From: CBDUQI01 sp965369325
Lineage (GTDB): Bacteria > Pseudomonadota > Gammaproteobacteria > Steroidobacterales > JBCBZW01
Length of the DNA: 40,052 nucleotides
Direction of reading: 5' to 3'
Assembly (NCBI GenBank): GCA_965369325.1
Contig: CBDUQI010000027.1
Coordinates: forward strand, 1 to 40,052
Below the pieces are notes generated by a model. It was not told where the DNA came from. It did not search any database and worked only from the letters and a program-made list of their open reading frames with translations. The translations under genes were made by a program, and so were the position numbers. The first letter of the stretch is position 1; each line of letters begins with the position of its first letter. Shown here piece after piece: positions 16,800-24,577 of this stretch.

Positions 16800-17009
16800 A
16801 TGCTTATATTAAGTCGACGTGTAGGCGAGGCGGTGATGATCAACGACGATGTTCGCTTGGTCGTGTTGTCCGTTTCTGCAGGAGGGGTTCGGTTGGGAAT
16901 CGAGGCACCGCGCGAGGTGGTTGTTCACCGCGAAGAGGTGTATCAGCGTATGCAGGAGACAGGATCCAATACGGTCAGTCTCAACGCTAAAGGCGTCTGT
17001 GAGGACTAA
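16800..17009 (+). CDS. csrA: Carbon storage regulator CsrA (RsmA)
   Basis: 69 residues, close to the usual 60-70. The opening MLILSRRVGEAVMI, the VRLGIEAPREVVVHREEVY core and the conserved Arg near residue 44 are diagnostic of this RNA-binding dimer, which blocks or remodels mRNAs at GGA sites. The tail (TGSNTVSLNAKGVCED) is variable, as usual. It is monocistronic in appearance, with a strong hairpin downstream. It might influence carbon metabolism genes in this region, but I have no direct evidence. Confidence 0.96.
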   Translation: MLILSRRVGEAVMINDDVRLVVLSVSAGGVRLGIEAPREVVVHREEVYQRMQETGSNTVSLNAKGVCED

Positions 17010-17041
17010 TCTGCCCTTCAAGATGGCATTTAATCCACGAT

Positions 17042-17070
17042 GTGAGGCGGACCGAGATGGTCCGCCTCAC
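17042..17070. terminator. Perfect 12-bp hairpin after csrA
   Basis: GTGAGGCGGACC pairs perfectly with GGTCCGCCTCAC around a 5-base loop, followed by TCGTTT. It sits between csrA and the convergent micro-gene cassette and could stop transcription from both sides. Confidence 0.7.
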
Positions 17071-17132
17071 TCGTTTGGTCCGTGTCCAGTGCGTCTGTGT
17101 GTTTGCACAAGCGCGCGGCCAGACAGCCGAAT

Positions 17133-17291
17133 CTAACTGCCGGTAGCGCCCGCTACCACGGCACCAACAAAGCCCGCGACGGCAGCCGCTGCAAAAATAG
17201 TAGGTGGTCGTGCCGGAGTGCCATCCGGGTCACTGCTACCATCGCTGCCTTCCGGTTCCGGGGTTGGGGTCTCGTCGTTGTCGCCATTCAT
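17133..17291 (-). CDS. Micro-protein B: acidic linker, GTPARPPT motif and C-terminal glycine-zipper helix
   Basis: 52 residues, third gene of a three-gene minus-strand cassette. The N-terminal half is acidic and Pro/Ser/Gly-rich (MNGDNDETPTPEPEGSDGSSDPD). The octapeptide GTPARPPT (24-31) follows, then a hydrophobic C-terminal helix (IFAAAAVAGFVGAVVAGATGS) with small residues every fourth position (A36, G40, A44, G48; also A39, G43, A47, G51). AGGAGA lies 6 bases upstream of the ATG. It starts 15 bases after micro-gene A ends. I do not recognise a family. It could be a small membrane protein, an export-signal peptide or a pore-forming peptide. No double-glycine leader is present. Confidence 0.6.
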   Translation of the reverse strand: MNGDNDETPTPEPEGSDGSSDPDGTPARPPTIFAAAAVAGFVGAVVAGATGS

Positions 17292-17306
17292 ATGGATTCT
17301 CCTGAT

Positions 17307-17438
17307 TCAATTGAGGCTCGCCGCCTGGTCCTGCGGATCGGTCGGCGGGCGCGCCGGCGTACCGCGTGTAACCGGCACCGGTTTGGCCTCCTGCTGCGGC
17401 GGTTGCTGCGGCTGTTCTTGTTTGTCTTGCTCACTCAT
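17307..17438 (-). CDS. Micro-protein A: Gln/Pro-rich soluble peptide with GTPARPPT motif
   Basis: 43 residues, middle gene of the cassette. It is hydrophilic: MSEQDKQEQPQQPPQQEAK, then VPVTR and GTPARPPT (26-33), ending DPQDQAASLN. It has no membrane segment. GAAGGAG lies 6 bases upstream of the ATG, a strong ribosome site for so small a gene. It shares the exact octapeptide with micro-protein B, but seven of the eight codons differ at the third base, which suggests the peptide itself is under selection. It follows micro-gene C by 25 bases. No family recognised. Confidence 0.6.
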   Translation of the reverse strand: MSEQDKQEQPQQPPQQEAKPVPVTRGTPARPPTDPQDQAASLN

Positions 17439-17463
17439 GATTAGCTCCTTCAATCAGGTCTTC

Positions 17464-17619
17464 TTATCCGAAGAATGTCCCTGAGGCTAGCACGCCAAGT
17501 ACCGCGCCAAGAAACGCACCACTAATCGCCGCCAGCAATTGGTTCCTTGCCAGCCTACCGGCCCGGCCTGTGGTGGTGCCGGTGGCAGCGCGGCGCGCTG
17601 TATGTTCTCGTACACTCAT
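17464..17619 (-). CDS. Micro-protein C: basic N-terminus and glycine-zipper transmembrane helix
   Basis: 51 residues, first gene of the cassette. The N-terminal half is strongly basic and Thr/Gly-rich (MSVREHTARRAATGTTTGRAGRLAR). The C-terminal half is one hydrophobic helix (QLLAAISGAFLGAVLGVLASGTFFG) with a perfect glycine zipper, G34-x3-G38-x3-G42. GGGAGAGG lies 5 or so bases upstream of the ATG; an in-frame ATG 120 bases further out lacks such a site and is rejected. A positive-inside single-pass inner-membrane topology is predicted. No family recognised. Confidence 0.6.
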   Translation of the reverse strand: MSVREHTARRAATGTTTGRAGRLARNQLLAAISGAFLGAVLGVLASGTFFG

Positions 17620-17907
17620 ATCGCCTCTCCCTCGGTGCCACGCACCGTTGTCTTCATCTCGAATGCGCTGGGCACTTCGACCGCGACTGTACCTACTTAA
17701 AGGTGTCTTCAGGCGCCGGTTTATCGCGCTAACATGCACCGCGCCAAGTGTACATCCACTTTGAGTCCCAGCCAGCCTATAATACTACGCGACGCGGATG
17801 GCTCGTTCAGCGTTTGTCATCGGGCCTTTTTTCTTATAGCGACAGGCCAAGCAAAATCCCCTCATTGCGATAATGAATTGGCCTGCTTTTGATCCAATGG
17901 CAAGTTA
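17620..17907. promoter_or_regulatory. Divergent region between micro-gene cassette and kinase gene
   Basis: 288 bases without a supported gene. On the plus strand a consensus -10, TATAAT, lies at 17778-17783 with no good -35; it could serve the kinase gene with a leader of about 120 bases. On the minus strand a weak TTGGCG-N16-GATAAA pair could drive the cassette. Both assignments are tentative. Confidence 0.4.
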
Positions 17908-20703
17908 TTGAAGTCCAACGACCCGACCAACCCACAACGCTTCGGACTGATTGGCGACCTATTTAGCAATGCGGTCGATCTACCGCCTGACAAGCGCAAA
18001 GCCTATCTGGACCTTCACTGCGAGGGCGATCCGGGGTTGCGTGTGGAAGTGGAGAAAATGCTCGCCGCCGACCAAGCGGTAGGGAACCGGTTGGAAAAAA
18101 TCATCGAGAGCCAGGCGATAAACGTTATTGATAGCGGAGAGATCGCAACAGCGCCGGTTCGCGATCCGGCCATCGGCCAGGTGCTGGGGCACTACCGAAT
18201 CACCGAGGCAATCGGTGCCGGCGGCATGGGGGCGGTGTACAAAGCCGAGCGCATCGATGAGGAGTTCTCGCACAGTGTTGCCATCAAGATCGTCGGCAAC
18301 CGAGTGGCCGCCGCTCACACGCTGGAACGGCTGCGCGCAGAGCGACAGATACTGGCCAGTCTGGCGCACGAGAATATCGCGCGCCTGCATGACGGCGGTA
18401 CTACCGAGGAAGGTATTCCGTACATTGTCATGGAGTACATCGATGGCCTACCCATCGATCAGTATTGCGATCAAAACAAGCTGAGCATTGATCAACGTAT
18501 CGAGTTGTTCTGCGCTGTCTGTGCCGGCGTGCACCATGCACACCAGAGCCTGGTCGTGCATCGGGATATCAAGCCGAGCAATATTCTGGTGGCAAGCGAC
18601 GGGACGCCTAAGTTGCTGGACTTCGGGATCGCGAAGCTCATTGATGATGACAATACCAGTGGGCTTACCGCGGCCGATCAACGCATGCTCACGCCGGAGT
18701 ATGCCAGCCCCGAGCACATTGCCGGGGGCATGATCACGACGGCCAGCGATACCTACTCGCTGGGTGTGCTGTTGTACAAATTGCTGGCTGGTCGCCTGCC
18801 TTACCGGTTCTCCGGCAAGTCCTACGCTGAATTGCTGCATCTGGTGCAGGAAACCGATCCCATCCCGCCCAGCCGCGCCTGGCAATTCGAGTCCAGCCAG
18901 GAGGACCAGCCGACGACGCGTGAATTGGCCGAAGCGCGCGGCAGCACGCCTGAGCGTTGCGCGCGCACCCTGCGTGGCGATCTGGATAACATAATCCAAA
19001 TGGCGTTGCGTAAAGAGCCGGAGCGGCGCTATCGCTCGGCCAACCAGTTGGCCGAAGATCTGCGTCGCCGGGAGATGGGGTTGCCGGTGGCGGCACGCCC
19101 AGACACTTGGGGTTATCGCACCGGCAAGTTCATCCGCAGGCACACCCTGGGCATGGTCGCCGGCAGTCTGGCGGCGATTGGTCTTGTTGTGTTTTCTGGT
19201 CTGCTTTGGGTGGGCGGGCAGCGAACCGAAAGCGCGCTGGAACGGGCGGAGGACGCCACCGCCTTTCTGGTTGAGCTGTTCGAGCAGGCCTTGCCCGGTA
19301 CGCTGAGCCCGGAGGATGCTGCTGTGCTGATTAAATTGCTGCAGAACAGTGAGCAACGTCTGCGCGAGGAGTATGCGGACCAGCCGGAGTTACGTGCAGA
19401 CTTAATGATTGCGTTATCCAAGGTCTACCGGAGCCTTAGTGACGATGAGGCTGCGCGGCGTTTGGCGAAAGAGGGGTTGGAGCTGATAGAGCCCATTTCT
19501 GAGTCTTCCGATGAGCGGGTCGTTGAGGCCAAGCTGGTACTGGCACAGTCGCTGCTCGATGGTGATGACGATGGCGGGCGTCAACGGGAGCACGCCGTAA
19601 GCCTGATTGTTGATGCACTGGCCGGCGCGCGGCGTGCGCAGGCAACCGAATATGAGGCGCGCGCTCAGTACCTGTATGGCGTCGCGCACGTTAATCGACG
19701 CGATTACGATGAGGCGGAACGGGCGCTGAGTGAGGGAATCGCGATGCTCGCTGAGCTGGACGGCCCCGACCTAGCCCTGTTAGCGGAGTTGAACGATGCG
19801 CTTGGCCAAGTGTATATGGTGACTGATCCATCCAAGGCGATTGGCATTTATCTGGCCATGGAGAAGCTTAACAATCGCCGCTTTGACAGCCGTTACTATC
19901 CTGCGGTTTGGGTGAACTTCCACAACCTGGGGCTGAGTCAGCTCTACGCTGGACAGTTAGATCAGGCCGAGAAGAACATTCAGAAAGCGCTGGATGTGAT
20001 GGACCAGATTTATCCGGCCAACCACCGGGACTATAGCGCCGTCTACGGGTCGATGAGCCGAGTGCAACTGCGTAAGCGCTGCTATGAAAGCGCGGTGCTG
20101 TACGCGCGCAAGGCGCGCGACGTTGCGCACGCGAGAATGGCCGACAGCATGCACAACTACGCCTACGCGGTAGTGGACTTGGGTAACGCTCAGCGGCTGG
20201 CTGGCCAGTTGGCACTGGCGGATGCGAGCTACTCGGAGGCTTACGAGATCCAGAGCACGGTATTGGAGGCAAACGATCGCATGCTCGCCTCCACGCTATA
20301 CTGGCATTCCAAATTGTATGTTGACCTGGGCCAGCACGATCGGGCGCGCAGTAAATTGGGCGAGGCGCTGGATATTTATGGGGCGAACGTTGAGGGACAG
20401 GACTGGTACCACGCGAGGGCTCAGGCGCTGATGGGCTATATTTATCTGGCCGAGAATGATTTGCAGGAAAGTATGCGCTTGCTCAAGCCGGCAACCCAGA
20501 CATTGTTAACCGAGGCGCCCGGGAACGACGCCCGCCGCGAAGCCATCGGGTGGAGCGCAGATCTGTACTGGAAGTTGGAGCGAACTCGTGACGCACAACG
20601 CATGGAAGAGTTGCTAACAGAATTGCCACCGGTCGCTCCTATGTCGTCTTGCGCAAACCCGATCAGCGCACGGGTGGGACTTGCAGAGCAGGAGGGGATG
20701 TAG
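17908..20703 (+). CDS. Hanks-type serine/threonine protein kinase with TPR sensor region
   Basis: 931 residues. The N-terminal 90 residues match the short helical region common before such kinases (LFSNAVDLPPDKRKAYLD). The kinase domain (about 95-395) is intact: glycine loop GAGGMG (103-108), Lys127 in VAIKIV, HRDIKPSN (218-225), DFG (238-240) and TPEYASPEH (262-270). A single transmembrane helix follows at about 413-436. The remaining 490 residues are TPR-like helices, predicted periplasmic. TTG at 17908 is the only reasonable start, because an in-frame TGA lies at 17890 and conserved sequence begins soon after. No partner phosphatase is visible. It diverges from the micro-gene cassette and converges on the DUF2914 gene with a 3-base gap. 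Confidence 0.9.
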   Translation: MKSNDPTNPQRFGLIGDLFSNAVDLPPDKRKAYLDLHCEGDPGLRVEVEKMLAADQAVGNRLEKIIESQAINVIDSGEIATAPVRDPAIGQVLGHYRITEAIGAGGMGAVYKAERIDEEFSHSVAIKIVGNRVAAAHTLERLRAERQILASLAHENIARLHDGGTTEEGIPYIVMEYIDGLPIDQYCDQNKLSIDQRIELFCAVCAGVHHAHQSLVVHRDIKPSNILVASDGTPKLLDFGIAKLIDDDNTSGLTAADQRMLTPEYASPEHIAGGMITTASDTYSLGVLLYKLLAGRLPYRFSGKSYAELLHLVQETDPIPPSRAWQFESSQEDQPTTRELAEARGSTPERCARTLRGDLDNIIQMALRKEPERRYRSANQLAEDLRRREMGLPVAARPDTWGYRTGKFIRRHTLGMVAGSLAAIGLVVFSGLLWVGGQRTESALERAEDATAFLVELFEQALPGTLSPEDAAVLIKLLQNSEQRLREEYADQPELRADLMIALSKVYRSLSDDEAARRLAKEGLELIEPISESSDERVVEAKLVLAQSLLDGDDDGGRQREHAVSLIVDALAGARRAQATEYEARAQYLYGVAHVNRRDYDEAERALSEGIAMLAELDGPDLALLAELNDALGQVYMVTDPSKAIGIYLAMEKLNNRRFDSRYYPAVWVNFHNLGLSQLYAGQLDQAEKNIQKALDVMDQIYPANHRDYSAVYGSMSRVQLRKRCYESAVLYARKARDVAHARMADSMHNYAYAVVDLGNAQRLAGQLALADASYSEAYEIQSTVLEANDRMLASTLYWHSKLYVDLGQHDRARSKLGEALDIYGANVEGQDWYHARAQALMGYIYLAENDLQESMRLLKPATQTLLTEAPGNDARREAIGWSADLYWKLERTRDAQRMEELLTELPPVAPMSSCANPISARVGLAEQEGM

Positions 20704-20706
20704 CGC

Positions 20707-22098
20707 TTAGGGTTGCGCCGTGTCTTGGGTTACAGATCCCTCTTCCATTGTAAAACCCGCCTGCGCCAGTATCAGACCCTCGCTGTCGAGGACGCTGACC
20801 AACCATTCGCCGGTTTGATCGGGACGGATGTCTTTCTGCGAATACGAGCGCCAGCGCCAAGCATTGCCAATATTCACCGGCACCTCGGCGATGACCCGCC
20901 CCCGATGGGTCCAACGGTAATGCACCTGCTCGCCAGCCATATCGCCAAACTCAGTAAAGTAGTAGACCTTTACCGGTTGCTCGCCTTCCGGTTGCACAAA
21001 CGTTGGTAGCGTTTCGGTTGGCTCACGGTTGACCACGCCGCGGGTGAGCACTGCGCGGGTCACGCGATCGGAGTACACCTGCGAGCCGGGTAACCAGGTT
21101 TGCTCCTCGGTTGTCTCAACCAAGGCGAGCATGGCGGGCAACGCAGTGTCCTGCTCCGGGGTAGTTGCGGGCGATGCGGTGACCGGCGAAGTAAGGGCAG
21201 TTGAGTCGTCGGCAGGGATGTCGAGCGGTGCAGCGCCAGCCACCACAATAGATGAGGGTGCCAGGTCCTTGTTGCCACGGTGGCGTAGTTGATCGTCTCC
21301 GCTCAGCGCGACCCGCGCGATAGGATCGGTGCTCGCTAACTTCTCATCGGGTGGCCCTGCGCTTATCAAGCTGTCCGTGGCATCCGCTTTCGATGGGGCT
21401 GGTGCGGGGAGGGCGGCGATTGGTTCAGATACCGACGGTGGCTCAGGCAACGTGTCAGACGGGGCCGCTGATGCGATCGACGCCTCCGTCTCGATTGCGC
21501 TCAGCAGATCCGGCGCGACGCTCTGCGCCAGCGCTTGCGGCACGGGTTCGTCCAGTTGGGCTTCCAGTGTAGATGCAGGCGCCAGTACCGCTTGTGCCGG
21601 TACTTCCTGCGCCGGTGGGGCCGCGATATCCACGGGCGTTAAGGCGGTGGCCAGACGGCTTGACGTACGCGCGGCTACCTCCACCTGTGTCGGCTCCGGC
21701 GTCGCCGGTATCGGTGCGCTCATCCAAATCCAGCCGGCGGCCGTGGCCAACAACACGGTCGCCAGAACGATTGCGTTGCGGGTGTTGGCAAGCTCATCCA
21801 GCGTCTCCACGATGTCCTGAACAAGCAACGGTCCAGTGGGTGCGGGTAGCGAAGAGCGGGGTGCATCGTCGAAGGTGTGCAGGCGCGTGCGGGCATCACG
21901 CAGGGCGCGGCGTGCTTGTTTGGGCGCCATATCGGGGAACACACCCAGCGTGCGGCGGCGCAGCCGCGCATTTTGATCGTATACGAACACCCAGGTCTTA
22001 AACCCGTTGGGATGTACGCTCAACACCAGGCCTGATTGAACCGCCACGTCATAGCGACGCGCTTCAGGTGCCAATTGCTCTAGCGCCTCGTACGACAT
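20707..22098 (-). CDS. Membrane protein with N-terminal integrase Arm-type (DUF4102-like) domain and C-terminal DUF2914
   Basis: 463 residues from ATG 22098. Residues 1-75 resemble the Arm DNA-binding domain at the N-terminus of tyrosine integrases: YDVAVQSGLVLSVHPNGFKTWVFVYD, then RRRTLGVFPDMAPKQARRALRDAR. No integrase core or catalytic domain follows. One transmembrane helix lies near 109-126 (AIVLATVLLATAAGWIWM). A long Ala/Pro/Ser-rich linker leads to DUF2914 at about 375-450 (YYFTEFGDMAGEQVHYRW to GEWLVSVLDSEGLILAQAGF). DUF2914 is thus predicted periplasmic and the Arm domain cytoplasmic. The frame is open to a TTG at 22200 and a GTG at 22176, but these leave almost no room for a promoter facing the divergent lipoprotein gene. 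Function unknown. Confidence 0.75.
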   Translation of the reverse strand: MSYEALEQLAPEARRYDVAVQSGLVLSVHPNGFKTWVFVYDQNARLRRRTLGVFPDMAPKQARRALRDARTRLHTFDDAPRSSLPAPTGPLLVQDIVETLDELANTRNAIVLATVLLATAAGWIWMSAPIPATPEPTQVEVAARTSSRLATALTPVDIAAPPAQEVPAQAVLAPASTLEAQLDEPVPQALAQSVAPDLLSAIETEASIASAAPSDTLPEPPSVSEPIAALPAPAPSKADATDSLISAGPPDEKLASTDPIARVALSGDDQLRHRGNKDLAPSSIVVAGAAPLDIPADDSTALTSPVTASPATTPEQDTALPAMLALVETTEEQTWLPGSQVYSDRVTRAVLTRGVVNREPTETLPTFVQPEGEQPVKVYYFTEFGDMAGEQVHYRWTHRGRVIAEVPVNIGNAWRWRSYSQKDIRPDQTGEWLVSVLDSEGLILAQAGFTMEEGSVTQDTAQP

Positions 22099-22238
22099 TC
22101 GCCGCCGAGGTTTGGTGGGGGCAATCGGCGTCCCGGCCGGCGGGGCATCTCTTGCGAGCGGAGCTATATCATTCACTGCGTCACAAGTCCGATTAAACAA
22201 TACGGTGCAGGTTTTCGCATCTCAGTTACAATCCTACC

Positions 22239-22679
22239 ATGCAGTTATACCACGCCCGTGTTGGTGCTGTCGGCGTCGCCGTGGCACGACAACATCGTCT
22301 TGTCGCCGTTGTTGCCCTATTGGGGTTGGGCGCCTGTGTGAGTATTCGCCAACCATTGCCTGATGGCAGCTCGCGTACTTTGCGCGGCGAGGCCATTGAG
22401 ATCTACGCAAAGGATGTGTTCCTGCGTCAGAACCAATTGTCGTCGATGTTGATGTCGATGATGGTGGAACTGGATCACAGCCCGCAAGCACAGATGCTGG
22501 CGCAGGCGATGCTGAGCATGGAGCGAGAATGCGCGCCGCTCAATGCCCTGGCGGTGCTCATGCGAGACGGCAAGCCCCCCTCGTTGGGGGAAAAGCGTCG
22601 TTTTGCGGCGGCACTGGGGGAGTGCGATAAGGCCTCGCGCAAACTGGAGCAGTTAGTGGAAACAGCCGGCGCAGCGTGA
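22239..22679 (+). CDS. Small hypothetical lipoprotein
   Basis: Up to 146 residues. A hydrophobic signal (LVAVVALLGLGAC) ends in the lipobox LGAC with Cys33, so it should be lipidated. The mature part is helical (VFLRQNQLSSMLMSMMVELD, AQMLAQAMLSMERECAPLNALAVLM) with two further cysteines. GTG at 22281 would give a more usual signal peptide beginning ARQHR and may be the true start. A -10-like TACAAT at 22227 lies only seven bases before the ATG at 22239, also favouring the later start. No recognised family. It diverges from the DUF2914 gene and converges on the hydrolase gene. Confidence 0.6.
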   Translation: MQLYHARVGAVGVAVARQHRLVAVVALLGLGACVSIRQPLPDGSSRTLRGEAIEIYAKDVFLRQNQLSSMLMSMMVELDHSPQAQMLAQAMLSMERECAPLNALAVLMRDGKPPSLGEKRRFAAALGECDKASRKLEQLVETAGAA

Positions 22680-22706
22680 TGCCAGCGCGTCGGGTGCAGG
22701 TGGCGA

Positions 22707-23768
22707 TTATTGAAGTGCGCCAGCCAGGAAGCGATAGATTTTCCCGCGCATGATGCTCAACCCAAACGGTGTGAGTGAATAGAACGACTGCCGATGCCCC
22801 AGGCGCAGCGTAATGCGCAATGGATAACCAAGTGCCTGCCAATAATCCTCGCGCGAATGCGGCGGCATGCATTCATCGTAGCGACTGTCGATCATCAGTA
22901 CTCTGGCGGGGTTCACCTGCGAAGGATAATCGGCTGGATCCAATCCCGCCCAGGCGTTGCCCACCGCTTGTGCGAATTGTGCGTTCTCCCATCCAAAGCG
23001 GGTGGTAATCTGTGTGCGCACGTTCTCTAAGGGGCCATTGCACCGCGCTGCAATGTCGCCAGGGTGCGCACCACCCATCAGCATGACGGCTGCCCGCAGG
23101 CGCGGTTCGCTGCCGAGGATAAGCCCGCCTGCGACAGAACTCATGCTGAAACCTACCAGTGCAATGCGCTGCCCATCGATCTCGCTTTGCAACTGCGCCC
23201 AGTCGATGAGTCGCCGCACATCAATTACAGTGTTGTGCATGCGCTGGCCCATTATGTGAGTCGTGTCGTGGAAGGCGTCAGGGCTTGGAGCCTGTGCCAT
23301 TGCGTCCCAGTCGAACAGATAGTTCTCGCCCTGCAGCTGAATGATATGCATCGCCCCGTCAGAACGTTTGCGGATCGTGCTGGCGATAACATCGGGTGGG
23401 TAGGTACTGGTGCCCCATAGCGGCAGTACGATTACCAGCGGTCGCGGCGCGTTTTCGTCGCGGGCTGTACGTTTGGAATGAGCCCGGTAGTAAAGCGCGC
23501 GGACTTGATCGCCAGGTTGACCATTAGCGCCGATGGACGGCCATTCGAGATGCTCCATTTTGTAGTGCCGGTTGCGCCACCCGGGGTCGGGTTGGCGTGC
23601 GATGTCCGGCGCCTGCGCCTGATAAACAAAATGGGCGCTGGCGGGCACCAGCGCCGTGGTGCGCACCGGGCCGGCCAACGGTTTGCTCGAATAGCTCGCG
23701 CAAGCGCCCAGGCAGCAAATCAAAAACAGGCTCATCGCGGCAGCACGCCAGCGACCAATCTTACTCAT
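22707..23768 (-). CDS. Lipoprotein alpha/beta-hydrolase coupled to the hopanoid gene run
   Basis: 353 residues. The signal peptide ends in lipobox LGAC (Cys23), so the enzyme is predicted to be membrane-anchored in the periplasm. The alpha/beta-hydrolase fold shows PLVIVLPLWGTSTYPPD, the nucleophile elbow GFSMSSVAGG, a late Asp in LMIDSRYDECMP and His in LRLGHRQSF, a complete Ser-Asp-His triad. ATG at 23768 is chosen over an upstream ATG at 23837 because it starts right at the signal peptide and overlaps the end of the preceding gene by 8 bases. Being the last gene of the mevalonate/hopanoid run, it may act on a hopanoid or other lipid ester; that is inference only. Confidence 0.78.
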   Translation of the reverse strand: MSKIGRWRAAAMSLFLICCLGACASYSSKPLAGPVRTTALVPASAHFVYQAQAPDIARQPDPGWRNRHYKMEHLEWPSIGANGQPGDQVRALYYRAHSKRTARDENAPRPLVIVLPLWGTSTYPPDVIASTIRKRSDGAMHIIQLQGENYLFDWDAMAQAPSPDAFHDTTHIMGQRMHNTVIDVRRLIDWAQLQSEIDGQRIALVGFSMSSVAGGLILGSEPRLRAAVMLMGGAHPGDIAARCNGPLENVRTQITTRFGWENAQFAQAVGNAWAGLDPADYPSQVNPARVLMIDSRYDECMPPHSREDYWQALGYPLRITLRLGHRQSFYSLTPFGLSIMRGKIYRFLAGALQ

Positions 23769-24486
23769 ATTGGCTGTGCTGAACCTGTGCAAGTAATGAT
23801 TTGGTTTGTGCTTGTATCTCGAGGAGCAGTCCGTCAAATCCGGACCGCTCCATTAGCCGCGCATACTCCGCACGTCTTAACGCCAGATCACTGACGCCAT
23901 CGGCCAGGATGTTAATGATACGCCATCCGCCCTCGTGCTGGCGCAGCAGGTAGGTCAACTGGATCTCCTTGCCGTCGCTGCTTTGCAGTAAGGTGTCTAC
24001 TTGGCGTTGTGAGAAGTTCGCCTCACGCTCGCCTTGTATTCGCAGCTTCTGCTGCGTGAGCTGCGACATCCGACTGGCATAGTTGGCAACGCTTAGTGCG
24101 CGAAACGCTTGTTGAAATTCCAGCCGTTGAGCCTCGGTGATTTTTCGCCCGCCGCTGCCTAGTACCAAACGGGTGATGTACGGCATATCGTGCGTCGTAT
24201 CCAGAAGACTGCTCAGCGCTTTGCCCAATGTTCGTGAGGCGATGCTGTCGCCGCCGAGCTGTTGTAATCCCGCATGTAGCTGTGACACGACCCGCGTAGC
24301 CGGGCCCCGAGCCTGCTCGGATGTAGGCGCGTGGGTTGCGGCCGCGGGCTGCGCGGGCGTGATGGCGGATTCCATGTGGGACGGCTGGCCATAAGCGCCA
24401 GTCCCGCCTAGCGCTAAGCCGGCGCCCGCAACGAGTATGCGCCATGTAACACGGGCAGGGCGGTTAGAACGTGTGGGCTTGCTCAT
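23761..24486 (-). CDS. hpnM: MlaC/Ttg2D-family periplasmic protein, HpnM-like
   Basis: 241 residues. A signal sequence (WRILVAGAGLALGGTGAYGQ) precedes an MlaC/toluene-tolerance domain: ITEAQRLEFQQAFRALSVANYASRM, then YLLRQHEGGWRIINILADGVSDLALRRAEYARLMERSGFDGLL. The WRIINILADGVSDLALRR stretch is characteristic of the family, which carries lipids across the periplasm. HpnM is the version encoded in hopanoid loci. Context (hpnB, hpnH, hpnN, hpnG, hpnA) favours HpnM over a phospholipid MlaC, and no mlaFEDB genes are nearby. An 8-base overlap couples it to the hydrolase gene. Confidence 0.8.
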   Translation of the reverse strand: MSKPTRSNRPARVTWRILVAGAGLALGGTGAYGQPSHMESAITPAQPAAATHAPTSEQARGPATRVVSQLHAGLQQLGGDSIASRTLGKALSSLLDTTHDMPYITRLVLGSGGRKITEAQRLEFQQAFRALSVANYASRMSQLTQQKLRIQGEREANFSQRQVDTLLQSSDGKEIQLTYLLRQHEGGWRIINILADGVSDLALRRAEYARLMERSGFDGLLLEIQAQTKSLLAQVQHSQYE

Positions 24487-24577
24487 GCGACAGTGAAGTC
24501 TCCAAATTTTCGAGAATACTGGTTAGGACCACGTGGCGCCGTACTCGTGCGCAGACGATCGGGCGGTTGACGTTATT

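Noticed and set aside
17082..17444. 120-codon plus-strand frame over the micro-gene cassette
   Set aside because: Arg/Cys-rich shadow-like sequence without a ribosome site, whereas the minus strand has three frames each with a good ribosome site and coherent peptide features.
17133..17619. Calling the micro-genes a class IIb bacteriocin operon
   Set aside because: The glycine zippers and pairing are suggestive, but there is no double-glycine leader, immunity protein or dedicated transporter in view.
20707..22200. Calling the DUF2914 protein a phage integrase because of its N-terminus
   Set aside because: Only the Arm-like domain is present; there is no core-binding or catalytic domain, and no att sites or tRNA nearby.
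23761..24486. Calling this gene a phospholipid-transport mlaC
   Set aside because: No mlaF, mlaE, mlaD or mlaB is adjacent, while hopanoid genes flank it; HpnM-like is the better reading.
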